Shown here: piece by piece, positions 27,040 through 38,699 of the stretch
How positions within the stretch are numbered: position 1 is the stretch's first letter
How the letters are laid out: each line of letters begins with the position of its first letter
Origin: Zea mays
Taxonomy: Eukaryota > Streptophyta > Magnoliopsida > Poales > Poaceae
Length of the DNA: 64,000 nucleotides
Reading direction: 5' to 3'
Assembly (NCBI RefSeq): GCF_902167145.1
Contig: NC_050104.1
Coordinates: forward strand, 10,128,001-10,192,000
The notes under the pieces: generated by a model
The model's database searches: none
Told to the model about the DNA's origin: nothing
What the model saw: the letters and a program-made list of their open reading frames with translations, nothing else
Program-made: the position numbers and the translations under genes

Positions 27040-29463
27040 TGTCGTGGTTTCGGAAACTAGGGGACAATAAGATTTGTGTTAGCGTGGACTCACTACAAAT
27101 GGTGAGCCACCGAGACTCGAACGATGAACTTGGGGCAGTGGGTTATATTGGTTCAGGATTGCGCTCTAATCCAATGTAGTGTGGACCATATTATTGTTGA
27201 GGGTGTGTTATAACTAGTGTGCTTGTGTGTTGGCGAAGGAAGGACCTCTCCCTTTTCTATCTCAAAAGAGAAGCCTTACAGTGGGATCCCTTCCTCGCTG
27301 AGGAGGGAGAGAGAGAGAGAGTCCTATTCGTCTGGGTCAACGAACTAGGTCCCCTTTCCTATGTGTGGTCGTACCCCTGATATGGCGTTGTCTGAGAGCA
27401 CCTAGAGGGGGGGTGAATAGGTGATCCTGTGAAACTTAAACTTATAGCCACAAAAACTTGTTAAGTGTTAGCACAATAATCGCCAAGTGGCTAGAGAGGA
27501 GTCTCAACAAAACACAATACCACAAGAGATCAAACACAGAGATGACACAGTGGTTTATCCCGTGGTTCGGCCAAGACCAACGCTTGCCTACTCCACGTTG
27601 TGGCGTCCCAACGGACGAGGGTTGCAATCAACCCCTCTCAAGCGGTCCAAAGACCAACTTGAATACCACGGTGTTTTGCTTTGCCTTTCAATATCCCGTT
27701 TGCGAGGAATCTCCACAACTTGGAGCCTCTCGCCCTTACACTTGAGATTCACAAAGAAATACGGAGTAAGGGAGGAACTAGCAACGCACACAAGACTCAA
27801 AATCAGAGCAACAACACGCACACAAGTCGCAACAAGAGCTCGCAACACCACTCAATGAGTTCACAACTCAACAAGAGCTCTAGATGCTATCACAATGAAC
27901 CAAATGCGCGGAATCGATGTCTTGGTGCTTAGGAATGTTGTAGGAATGCTTGGTTTTTTCCTCCATGCGCCTAGGGGACCCCTTTTATAGCCCCAAGGCA
28001 GCTAGGAGCCGTTGAGAGCAAATCTGGAAGGCCATTCTTGCCTTCTGTCGTCTGGCGCACCGGACAGTCCGGTGCACACCGGACACTGTCCGGTGCCCGA
28101 TTCCTTTCCATAAATGGCGCAGTCGACCGTTGGCAGGCTGAGAGCCGTTGGCGCACCGGACATGTCCGGTGCACACCGGACAGTCTGGTGCCTCCTTCTA
28201 GCCGTTGGCTTGGCCACGTGTCCCGCGCAGATCGCGCGGACGACCGTTGGCCCTGCCGACCGTTGGCTCACCGGACAGTCCGGTGCACACCGGACAGTCC
28301 GGTGAATTATAGCCGTACGTCGACGATGAATTCCCGAGAGCGATGAGTTCGCCTGTGAACGGCCCACCGGACAGTCCGGTGCACCACCGGACAGTCCGGT
28401 GAATTATAGCCGTACACCGCCGTCGAAGTCCCGAGAGCAGCCACTTTGCTCGAGCCAGCCTGGCGCACCGGACACTGTCCGGTGCACCACCGGACTGTCC
28501 GGTGCACCCAGATTGAGCAGTCTTTGGCTGCTCGAGCCATCTCTTCTCCAACTCGATTTTTTATGTTTCCAGCACTTAGACACAATACATTAGTCCATAA
28601 AACAATGTACTAAGTCTGAGAAACATACCTTTATCCTTGATTTGTACTTTGTCCACCTTTTTACACTTAGGCACTCGTGTTGGACACTAAACCACCAAAA
28701 TACTTAGAAATGGCCCAAGGGCACATTTCCCTTTCATTGTCCCTCATGCTGGTACATGTAATGAGTCCATTGCTGATGTCCTGGTGGCAGTATATGGCGG
28801 GTCCCACGAGTCTGTCCTAGGACACGATCGTATGTGTTGTGGCTTCACCCATCGCACGCCCTGCGTCTCGTCCCATCGTACGTGGTACATAAGCCTAGCA
28901 TGGGTTGTTGTCCCATCTTTTTTGATGTGCGGGCTACTATTGAGACTGTCCCGGGACTCGTCTTGTGCAGTGTGCGCACGTTCGGGCGTGGCGTGGTGAT
29001 GACGCACCTTGTCGTGATGGACATGGGTTTGCATCACTAGGTTCAGGACTCCACCTCGTGGGCGCTGAGACTTGGTGGGAAGCTCAGCCTCGCAAGCTTG
29101 TTCGATGGGGAATTGGTCGGTAGCTTCGCCTCGCTGGCTTGCTCAGTGAAGGCTTGGTCGGTAGCCCCACCTCACTGGCTTGCTCGGCGGGGACTTGATT
29201 GGCCGCTCTGTCTCGCAAGCTTGCTCGGTGGAGATTTGGTCGGCTGCTCCGCCTCGCTGGCTTGCTCGACGGGGGCTTGGTCGGCAGCCCCGCCTTGCTG
29301 GCTTGCTTGGCGGGGACTTGATCGTATGCTCCACCTTACTGAGTTGGTCATCAGAGTGTTGGTCAGCCGGTCCGCCTCGTAAAATTGCTCGACAGAGACT
29401 TGTCGGTCGTTTTTGAAGAGGCCATGACCCTATTTTGGGTACCCGGTTCCGGAGTACTCGACA
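27040..29463 (-). mobile_element. LTR C: solo LTR of the same family, carrying a Ji-like solo LTR
   Basis: Third copy of the LTR A/B sequence: on the plus strand TGTCGTGGTTTCGG at 27040 and GTACTCGACA at 29463. Flanks are ATATC (27035-27039) and ATATG (29464-29468). No internal region accompanies it, so it is a solo LTR formed by LTR-LTR recombination. It is interrupted at 27393-28736 by a Sirevirus solo LTR. Confidence 0.85.
27393..28736 (-). mobile_element. Ji-like Sirevirus solo LTR
   Basis: 1344 bp, minus orientation. Read that way it starts TGAAAGGGAAATGTGCCC and ends CCTCTAGGTGCTCTCA. The target TTGTC is duplicated exactly (27388-27392, 28737-28741). Clusters of CACCGGAC/GTCCGGTG palindromes (28050-28505) precede a TATA box (CTATAAAAGG, 27981-27990, minus), the Sirevirus LTR layout. 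No internal sequence remains. Confidence 0.93.
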
Positions 29464-29539
29464 ATATGTTTGCCAAGTGTCCGAGATTTCGTACTCGGCA
29501 ACCTGTGAGCACTCAACAAAGAACGCGTTTTCGGTAGTG

Positions 29540-30062
29540 TAAGGATCACTTGTCTATGGGATGCCCATCACTGTCGTGCAGCTGTTTATACGTAGCCGAC
29601 GGTTGTGACCTTATGCATGCGGTGCAGATGAGTAGGATGGCTGTATTATTGCATGAGTAAATTGTTCGGTCCATGAGATACCATGAGGAACAAAGGGATC
29701 GTAAAGAAAGGTTCAGTTTGGTCGTACTTTTTCCCGAGAGTGAAAGGTCACCATCGTCAACCGAAGGCATGTGAGAGACGAGCTTTGCAGTGGATGGAGA
29801 GTTCATTCATGGAGGCTAAAGGCTAAAGGACCCACAGCTAGCAAATGAAATATGGAGTAGTTAAAGGCTAAAGGAACCGCAGGAAAAGAAAAAGGCCAAG
29901 AGGCCGCGACGAATCGATCATGCATGCATTGCAAAAGGGAGGGAGAGAGAGGTGAATGATGAAACGGTTGAGATCGATGCGCGCCCTAGAGAGCTAGCTA
30001 GCCCTAGTGGCAGTTGTTAAAACGAGGGACAAGGCCAACAGCGTTTTGAATTCCCAAAGGTT
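29540..30062. other. Spacer between CACTA block and MULE region
   Basis: No gene is supported. The sequence has no clear repeat structure. The last nine bases (30054-30062, CCAAAGGTT) are the left target copy of the small MULE. Confidence 0.5.
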
Positions 30063-30585
30063 CCCAACTTTTTTGTATTTTAGGCAGCCCTTTTTTGAGT
30101 TTTTTTTTGCACAACTATACCATTTGCAGTTTCATTTCAAAAAATGGACCTCAACCTCGGCGCCATCATCAATGGCGCCGAGGTAACGCACAGCGACGCC
30201 AATACCATTAGCGCCAACTTTTCCTACGTGGCAGACGAGCGAGGTCCGGTGCTGTCCAGGGGGGTCGACGCCAAGATCTATGGCGCCGACCCCCTGGGAC
30301 TTGCCACGTAGGAAAAGTTGGCACTAATGGTACTGGCGTCGCTATGCGTTACCTCGGCGCCATTGATGATGGCGCCGAGGTTGATCTATGGCGCCGACCC
30401 CCTAGGACTTGCCACATCGTCTGCCACGTAGAAAAAGTAGGCGCCAATTATGTCGGCGCCACTGTGCGTTACCTCGGCGCCAATGATGATGGCGCAAGGT
30501 TAGGATCTATTTTTTGAAATAAAATTGAAAAGGACATAATTGTGAAAAAAACTCTTTCAAAAGGGCTAAAATGTAAAAAAGTTGG
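30063..30585. mobile_element. Non-autonomous MULE, same family as the 8.3-kb MULE
   Basis: 523 bp with ends CCCAACTTTTTTG and AAAAAAGTTGG. The 9-bp duplication CCAAAGGTT is perfect (30054-30062, 30586-30594). Terminal 100 bp on each side match the TIRs of the element at 32870-41210, including GCAGTTTCATTTCAAAAAAT and following GGCGCC palindromes. The interior is only more GGCGCC-centred repeats, with no gene. Confidence 0.9.
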
Positions 30586-30765
30586 CCAAAGGTTTTTGCC
30601 CGGCGAGATAGTACATGAAAAATGGTCGCCCCTTTATGTACATCCACATTTTACGAAGAGTTGGGATGGACAGCGTATCTGTTTCTGTGAGCAGATGCTC
30701 GGTTCCTTTACAGAAAAGAACAGGAGAGATCTGGCAACAGAGACGTGCCTGGCCAGTGGCCACTA

Positions 30766-31002
30766 GAGCAAGTATAATAGTAAGAGGCTATAATCTAGGT
30801 TGAGGTGGAGGAGGAAAGACCAGAGGAGAGAGAAGAAGCGGACTATCTGGCTTTGACACAAAAACTAAAAAAACTTTGTAAAAGAGATAAGTGGAGTCCT
30901 ACATTAATATTAAAGAGCTAACCACTTTATGGATGAGCTAAATAGCATACTGTAAGGAACCTTACAGCTAGCCAACGGTACTCTATCATTAAACTTGCAT
31001 AG
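30766..31002. mobile_element. MITE with GAGCAAGTATAATAG ends
   Basis: About 240 bp. The left end GAGCAAGTATAATAGTA pairs with the right end TATCATTAAACTTGC. The interior begins with a GGCTATAA word. I believe this is a common dispersed grass MITE, but the target duplication is unclear. Confidence 0.5.
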
Positions 31003-31100
31003 CAGTATGGCTCAACGACAACACAAGCAGTTGGTGCTAAGGATATGTACAACTCTAAGACTCCGGTTCAATTTTCTAAGTACAAGAGATCGCATAAGAG

Positions 31101-31385
31101 TAGTCTCAACCCAAGACACTACTTATAGTTTCTATAGCTTTCACGTCATCTAGAAACTAATACTAGACACTAACTCTCTCCAATACAAACATCAATATTA
31201 CTTAGCTGAATTTAATACTCCTCTTCTCTCATTGTGTCTTGGATATCGTGTTGGAACTAAGTCTTATGAAAACCCAATTTCTTACTCTTTCTTCATTTAA
31301 TTGTTTACCACATTATCTGTTAGCCTATGTGGCAACTAAATTATGCTATAGAAACCGGATGACGTGGAGTATTGGGGTTGATCTA
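31101..31385. mobile_element. Probable MITE with AGTCTCAACCC ends
   Basis: About 285 bp. TAGTCTCAACCCAAGACAC on the left pairs with GAGTATTGGGGTTGATCTA on the right. AT-rich and non-coding. Flanking duplication not resolved. Confidence 0.5.
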
Positions 31386-31679
31386 ATAATATAACCTTAA
31401 CATCTTATATCATAAATATAGCTGAAAGACAACATGTATCGAGAGTCGTGAAGGGTCGAGCTCTTCACAAAGAGTTTGTCTATTATATATTTTTTTCATC
31501 TAGCCCCTTAGAAACTCCTTGAGAAACAATATATTAAATGAGATTGTACATGCACTAACTACCCCGAATGATTGGATAGAAAACGAGAAGATGATGTAGC
31601 GAACACCAGTCTTTAATCCCGCTGTTGTCTGCTTGTCCCTCTCAACCTTCCGATCCATCCTTGTTTTGCAACTTGCTAA

Positions 31680-31807
31680 GGGCATGTTCGGTTTCACCCA
31701 AACCGGAGGGGATTGAGGGGGATTGAATCCCTTTCTATTCAATTTTGACTAGGAAGGGATTTAATCCCCTCCAATCCCCATCAATCCACTCCTAACCGAA
31801 CAAGGCC
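31680..31807. mobile_element. Tourist-like MITE
   Basis: 128 bp with inverted ends GGGCATGTTCGGTT and AACCGAACAAGGCC, flanked by TAA (31677-31679, 31808-31810). The arms fold through GGAGGGGATTGAGGGGATT-like words, as in grass Harbinger MITEs. Confidence 0.82.
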
Positions 31808-32860
31808 TAAAGGGTGCGGTAGCTTGCACCATGCAGCTATATATCCAATCTAGCAGAATTCGCCACCGAATTGGCGCCAGGTGATAAATCATCGAGTACG
31901 GCAACTGAGACCCACTAGTGATTTTTTTAAGACTACTTTGATCTGTTTTTCTGAATTTCATGTTTTATTCTAAATTATAAATCATCCTGATTTTTATATA
32001 TATATAACAAAACCTACATATACTCAAATTTAGTACCGATTTTGTGGTAGAACCGGTACTAAATATGTTGCTACCGGTTCTTGTATTGAACACCTAATAT
32101 TAGTATCAATTGGGGACAAACAATCGGTACTAATATCTTTTGTATGGGTCTCCAGATTTAAAACCGCCGTTGAAGTCTGTCTCAACACCAGTTTTAATCA
32201 ATTGAAACAAAAGTTATTAGACTGAAGCTCCATTGTCCAATAGTGACGGCAACTAACTCAACCAATAGCTGGCCTGAACCCTAACAACACAAGAGCAAAG
32301 ACCATTGTTCAACTTAGCTGTGAATCAAGTTCTTACAAGTATCCCACCCAACTAAAATCCCTAACAAAAGGTATATAAAAAGGCAACACACATGGTATAC
32401 CAGCTATATGGCGGACACAATTACGCAAGAAAGGCTAGAACCTACGAGAGAGGGAGCATCTGTCATGGCTCAACGGCGGATGGTGGACTTCGCCAGAAGA
32501 ATCCCCCACTCCTCCACAACATGTGGTTGGAGAGATACAATTCGGTGGTAGACTGTGTTGTGCACTGACATGCGTGGATGTGTTGTGAGGTGGACCTAAA
32601 CCTTCAAAAGACAGGTGAGATCTCATGTGTGCGACAAGACAAATGGTGGAAAAATGTAGCTTCTCGTTATGCGTGTCCCATCCCGCTACAGGACATGGGT
32701 ATTTATAGGCCCATCCGGGGGTAATGGTCCAAAGTACAAACATACCCCCGGCTACCAACTATATACGGAGGATATACCATGTAATGGAGTAATTACAGCA
32801 TGACTCGTACAACAAACGATGTGCACCGGATAACGCACCCGCATGCCATGCTGACAGATG
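31808..32860. other. Spacer left of the large MULE
   Basis: No gene. Around 32035-32135 there are copies of ACCGGTACTAA and complement, the vocabulary of another decayed transposon. The last nine bases before the MULE are AACCCTCGT (32861-32869). Confidence 0.45.
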
Positions 32861-32869
32861 AACCCTCGT

Positions 32870-33160
32870 CCAAATTTTTGCATTTTAGCCCCTTTAGTGT
32901 TTTTTTTGCACAACTATGCCCTTTGCAGTTTCATTTCAAAAAATAGACCATTTGCTCGGCGCCATCATCATTGGCGCCGAGGCAACGCATGCTGGTGCCA
33001 CCATCTTTGGCGCCAGCATTTTCATACGTGGTAGCTGATGTGTCGAGTTCCAGGGGGTCGGCGCCATAGATCTTGGCGCCGACCCCCTTGTCGGCGGCGA
33101 AAATTATGTCAGGGGGTCGGCGCCATAGATCTTGGCGCCGACCCCCTTTATACCGGTTAA
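32870..33160 (+). repeat. MULE left terminal inverted repeat and subterminal GGCGCC repeats
   Basis: Starts CCAAATTTTTGC. The first ~115 bp match the right end (poly-T stretch, GCAGTTTCATTTCAAAAAAT). It then holds palindromic pairs such as CGGCGCCATCATCATTGGCG and GCGCCATAGATCTTGGCGCC. A TTTATA word near 33147 may be the core promoter of the transposase gene. Confidence 0.85.
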
Positions 33161-33711
33161 ACCAGTCCACTCGCCGCCAAAATCTCTCGCCGCCTAAGTC
33201 CCGAGCTCGCCGCCGCCACTCCCCCGACGCCCCCGCGCCCGCCGCCCTCGAGCTCGCCGCGCCTGCCCCGCGCCCGCCGGCCACCCTCGAGCTCGCCGCC
33301 GCCACTCCCCCGGCGCCCCCGCCCCTGCCCCGCGCCCAGCCCGCCGTTTAGGTAATTTTTTAAGCATTTTGTTAGTATTTTTAGTTAATGTGTTAGCATT
33401 TTTGTTAGGATTGTTAGTTTTGTTGCTATAAAAAGTTGTTTGTTGAATGTGATTATCGTGAAAATGAATTTGATAAATGCTAATTTGATCGAATATGATG
33501 AATGTGAGTTGAATGTGCGGGTTTTTATATCCTCCCCGCGCAGGGGAGGTGCTGTCCAAATTTATAATTAGTTATTTAGTAGTTAGTTATAAGGTGGTTA
33601 GTATTTTAGTGGGTTGTGGTTATATTTATAGTTATGTAGCTAGTAATTAGTGGGTTGTGGTTAGTCAATAACCATCCACAGTTTATATTGAATGTTTAAT
33701 TCGTGTTTGAA

Positions 33712-36606
33712 ATAGATGGACAATTTTTGAGCTTATATCATGGAGGCAATGTGGAACAAGATCCGTATGGAAATGCCAAGTTCATTGACATGCGACACGT
33801 GCCGGTACTATTCGATGGTAGACCCTCGTTGAGTGATGTGTTTACAAAGGCTAAACAAAAGCTAGGTTACCATGAAGATGATGACATTGCGGTTGACGGA
33901 GTGCTTAATATTGGTCATCCACCAAATGTCATAAGACGAGTCATCCCAATTGATTGTCAACTGGATTGGGATAATTATGTTACTTTGGCTATGAAAACCC
34001 ATTTGCAACTCATGGAGGTTGTGGTGCGTCTGGTTGTAGTAGACCGTCCCCCTGAAGACTTTGGTCGTGCTATCGATGACGTGCCAAGTGTTCCTGATGC
34101 TCAATCTGGCCCCAATTTGATCCCATTAAGTCAGCGAGGAGATGGTCTGCAGACAGATTTAGCTGCGTGTATCCCTTTGGCACAAACCAATTGCAGTAAG
34201 TTTTACTGGCATTACATCTTCATTTTGGACCATGAGCACTTTGCTCATTCCATTTGACATGGGACTGATCATCTTGTACATGTTGCAGGAGAGACCCCTA
34301 CTCTTGTGGTTGATCCTCAGGCCGAGGCACGTGGCTGCTTCGGTGATGGTTTTATTGCCTCCAACAGTCCTGAGTTTAGGAATGAAGAGGAGTCATACGC
34401 CTTTGCTATGGCTGGCGATTCAGATGATGATCGCTCGGTTGGTGAACTCACAGAGAGTGACATTGAGATGTTGCAACGTGTTTTTCCAGACGGTCGGGAT
34501 CCTAGAGTGCATGAGTTCAGCGATCTTAGTCTTTCTCATCAAGCAAATGCAGAAGGAAGGGATGATGAGTTGCTAGATGCTCCTGAGGCCGGTCCTAGCA
34601 TGATGATTGAAAAGGGTAGGGTCTTCAAGGACCTGACTGCCTTGAAGAGGTGGCTGCAGCATTACGCAGTCTTACGTAAGAGGCCGTATAGAGTACTTCA
34701 TTCGTACGAGAAATGTCGTTACACGGTTGTATGCGACGAGGACAACTGTGCATGGAGGGTTTGTGCTAGGATACAAAAGATCACCGCAAAGTGGAAGATA
34801 ACAAAAGTAGTGGGGCCACACACATGTGTTGAACATGAGTTAACGATGAAACATCGTCAATTGACATCAACCCTCATTGGGAAGCGACTTATGGGAATAC
34901 TGCAGTCGGAACCAAATATGAAGGTTAGGACAATCATGAGGATCGTGGAGAATGTGTTTGATGGGTACAAGATAACATATGGTAAAGCTTGGAGGGCTAA
35001 GCAGTGTGCGTGGAAGATGATATATGGGGACTGGGAGTCTGGGTACGAGCAACTACCTGTTCTTTTAAATGCAATGAAGGCGGTCAATCCAAGCATGCAT
35101 TATGAGTACATCCCTAAACCAAATGCATGGCTTGATGGGAGACATATATTCTTCTGTGCTTTCTGGTGCTTTCCCCAGTGTGTGGATGCCTTCCGGCATT
35201 GTCGTCCTGTCTTTTCAATTGACGGCACGTTTCTTCTCGGCAAGTACCAGGGCACTCTTCTAATTGCCATATCCGTTGATGCAAACAACAAGCTAGTTCC
35301 CCTAGCATTTGCTCTGGTTGAGAAAGAGAACAAAGACAGTTGGGGGTGGTTCCTGCGACTGGTCCGGATACATGTGGTTGGCCCAGGGCGGGAAGTTGGT
35401 GTAATATCAGATCGGCACCAGGGAATACTCAACGCGGTCCGTGAGCAGATCGATGGGTACCCTCCTTTGCATCACAAGTGGTGTACTCGACACCTTGCTG
35501 AGAATCTTCTGCGTAAGGATGGTATCAAGGATAACTTTGAGCTTTTCCAGGAGACATGTCGCCAGCTGGAAGACAAGTTCTTTAGAGAAAAGTTAGAAAA
35601 GCTAAAAGTCGCAACAAATGCCGAAGGCAGAGATTGGTTGAATGGATTGATGCCGGATTTGGAGAAGTGGACGAGAGCTCACGACTTAGGTGGATGGAGA
35701 TATGAGTTCCAGTGTAGTAACATGGCCGAGTCATTCAACAAATTATTGTTGGGCATACGTGGTATGCCAGTCACTGCTATAGTAACATTTACCTTTTACA
35801 AGCTTGTGTCATGGTTTAATGATAGACACACCCATGCAGTTGGATTGCAGAATGAGGGAGAGAGATGGGCTCCAAAACCTAAGACCTTTCTAGAGAAGGC
35901 AAAGGAAAGGGCAAACACACACACTGTTGATTGTTTTGACTTACAGTCAGGGACATATGAGGTATTCCTTCAAGCTGGTACTACTTACGACGGCAAGTCA
36001 CAAGAGTCGAGGAAGCATGTGGTTGTCCTTAATGACTTGTCATGTACTTGTGGCGCACCCAGGCAGTACCATTTTCCATGTTCTCATCTAATTGCAGCTG
36101 CTCGAGCTCGCAACTTTGACTTAGAGAGGAGGATACCTCATGAGTTTACTATTGATAAACTAGTGTTGACTTGGAGTCCAAGATTTATTCCTTATCGTGA
36201 CGCGGGTGAGTGGCCTCCGTACGATGGCCCAAAGTATGTCGCTGATCCAAGCAGTCGTTGGACCAAGCGTGGATCCAGGAAGAGGACTAGGCACAAGATG
36301 GTTATGGATCAGGTTGGTGGTAGGAGTAGAAGGGGAAGGAGAACACCATTTCTTACCGACCTCGAACAGTATGAGTGTGGCAAGTGCGGTAGACTTGGTC
36401 ATAATTCACGCACTTGTCGTTGGCAGATTAGCGAGGTTTGTATTGTTTAGTTTAATGATATTACCTTATTTTTATTTAATAAGGATATATTACTTACTAA
36501 CATTAATTTCATTTTGTAGGATGGCACAGTTCCACCTCCTCGACCCGTTCTACGACGAGAGCCACCGGGGGCGCCTTCTGTCGGAAGGCCAGGTATTCAA
36601 TTGTAA
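33712..36606 (+). CDS. MULE transposase (MuDR-type N-terminus, MULE catalytic domain, SWIM and CCHC fingers)
   Basis: Open exons are 33712-34195 and 34289-36435, joined by a GT/AG intron in frame. Either a short tail follows at 36520-36606 or the frame stops at 36450. The first exon probably joins an upstream GC-rich leader exon (about 33170-33349) across an intron ending at 33711; the exact ATG is unclear. The N-terminal part holds a MuDR-like domain (DGQFLSLYHGG), then an acidic region. Next come the Cys-rich DNA-binding part (CRYTVVCDEDNCAWRV with downstream HTCVEHE) and the catalytic core: FSIDGTFLLGKYQG (Asp 1), GVISDRHQGI (Asp 2) and NMAESFNKLLLGIRG (Glu). A SWIM finger (CTCGAPRQYHFPCSH) and a CCHC knuckle (CGKCGRLGHNSRTC) end it. 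All expected catalytic residues are present with no stops. Confidence 0.95.
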
Positions 36607-38678
36607 ATATTTTTTTGTAGAGTTGTTGTTGTACAAATGGTGTTGCTAATATAATAGTTTTCTGTCTAGGACACACAATGGGTTCCTAGACATGGTGTTT
36701 GATGAGAGGTACACTAATTACCTCAGACGAGCAGGTCTAGATGTAATATCGTACCAGTTACGACGCGGGTTGCCTACTATTGACTCGGCGGCCATTACTG
36801 CACTTGTGGACATGTATTGTTTTAGGATTTTGTAAAATTATTCTTGAATCATTGAGCTCGTTTACACTAAATTATTTTTTTAATTATGTAGGTGGCGGCC
36901 CGAGACACATAGTTTTCATCTTCCTTTTGGTGAGATGACAGTCACATTAGAGGATACACAGAAGATACTTGGACTCGATGTTGGTGGGAGAGCAGTGACA
37001 GGCCAATGTGACTCTGATGGTTGGAGGGCTAGAGTTGAGGCCTTTCTTGGTAGAGAGCTTCCTGCTGAGGGCGTTGACAGGACTGCTGGAGTACGCATCA
37101 CATGGCTCCGTCAGTCGTTTGGTGTGTGCCCTGCTGATGCTGATGAGGATACAGTCCAGTTCTATTGTCGAGCTTGGATCCTGCACATGTTTGGTTGTGT
37201 CCTCTTCCCAGACGCTACAGGAGACTGCGTGTCATGGATGTACATCCCATGTCTAACCGACTGGGATACAGCTGGACACTACAGTTGGGGCTCCGCTGTG
37301 CTTTCTTTTTTGTACCAGCAGCTTTGTGAGGCTTGCCGTCGTATGTCCTCCTCTTCGTCCATAGGCGGTTGTGTCTACCTCCTGCAGATATGGATGTGGT
37401 ACGTCCTCCGTAATTTTATTTAATAAGGCTATATTACTTACTAACATTAATTTCATTTTGTAGGTATCGCATACCAGTTGGTCGGCCACGTGTTTTCCAG
37501 CCTAGACCATGGCCATGGATCATTTATGGAAATGAACGTCTTCGACCGACGTATGCTTATATTTGGGACCAAGTGGCAGCTCCTTTTGCCAGAGCTAAGA
37601 GGGCATACATGGAGTATGTTAACGAGTTTGACACGCTTTCGGCCTCTAGCGTAAGTGCTCAACATGTATATATTATCATTATGAAATTTGTTTTATTATA
37701 CTTTACATAGATTGCTTCATTTTTATTTCAGGTCACATGGCACCATACAACGCACCTGAGTTGGATGGGATGATCTTTAGTGAAGTATGCAGCAGTGAAG
37801 ATGAACTCTATATGATGCAATGTCCTATGATCTTTCGTAACTTTGTGTTCTTTATATGATATGATTTGTGTGTAGATTTGACCGGTGGAAGCAAAAGAAG
37901 ATAACGGACTTTCGTCAACATCATCTGTTATTTATAAATGAATGGGAATCGGGTGCTGAGAATGTATATTCCAACGATGAGTTGCACAACAACAGTGACT
38001 ACAGGCGGTACCAAGCTTGGTACCAGGGTGCGACTCGTTGTAAGCTTCGCCAGCAGTGGACAGCGGAAGACTACGCCGACATTGATTCTTCTAACGATGA
38101 AGAAATGGAGTATGACCTGTCCACAAGACTGGGAACCCAAGTGGAGGCGGCACCCATATTAGATCGAGTGGTAAGTTTTACTCGATTTTAATACTCGACA
38201 TGTATAAATTGTATGTGTGATGCAAATTGTGTTGTACAGGGTAACACATTGCGACGGTCGGTAGAGGACATTGATCGCCAACTTTTGACTGTGGGCGACA
38301 GCAGCATGCGCAGCTTCTTGCAGGTAAGCCCACATGCATCGTTTATAGCCTTTAGCTTGTTATGAATATGTTGTAAACTAATATGTCTTTGGCATGCAGC
38401 GTTTATCTAGGCGCCTACGTGGAGCTGCTGCTCGTTGTGGCTGCAGGACTAATGTTGCACATGACGTCCATGTACCATCGTGTACCGACACAGCAACGCC
38501 CTCCACAGGTCTTGGTGCTGGCTTCGACTACGATCACGACGAGATAGGACCTTCACAGCTTCAGGGGGCTCCTTCGACACAGCCATTACAACCACAAGAT
38601 CGTAGGCGACACCGCTCTCCACAACGTTACACTCCAGGCACCGACGCTTTAGGCAAGGGTAAGACTAGGAGACGTTGA
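36520..38678 (+). CDS. Plant mobile domain (PMD, aminotransferase-like) gene inside the MULE, probably damaged
   Basis: Exon-like blocks: 36520-36592, 36670-36813, 36892-37398, 37464-37650, from 37732, 37876-38170, 38240-38323 and 38400-38678. Most have good GT/AG borders. Starting at ATG 36521 the product shows the PMD order: HLLDPFYDESHRGRLLSEGQ, FDERYTNYLRRAGLDVISYQ, WRPETHSFHLPFGEMTVTLE, an ILGLDVGGRAVTG loop, AWILHMFGCVLFPD and VGRPRVFQPRPWPW. A C-terminal tail follows (YRRYQAWYQGATRC, GNTLRRSVEDIDRQLL, a Lys/Arg-rich end). The phase does not fit between the first two blocks. A one-base loss near 37745 shifts the fifth block, and the part before 37876 looks shortened. PMD proteins (MAIN/MAIL1 relatives) occur both as host regulators and as passengers of MULEs and gypsy elements. 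Confidence 0.8.
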
Positions 38679-38699
38679 ATTGGTTTGGACTCTATGGAC

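Larger units (their letters stand above)
14160..29539. mobile_element. Large CACTA-bounded block with nested insertions
   Basis: The left end reads CACTACCGAAACATAG and the right end CGCGTTTTCGGTAGTG. Both continue into TTCTTTGTCGAGTG/CACTCGACAAAG subterminal repeats in mirror orientation. Flanking triplets are TAC and TAA, so the duplication is imperfect or the ends belong to two related copies. Own sequence remains at 14160-14980, 20772-21493, 26398-27039 and 29464-29539. The rest is later insertions: a Tekay-type gypsy, one LTR element and one solo LTR. No transposase gene is visible in the remaining CACTA parts. Confidence 0.7.

Noticed and set aside
28002..28551. Open frames across the Ji-like solo LTR
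   Set aside because: Same palindrome artefact as in the Opie-like LTR.
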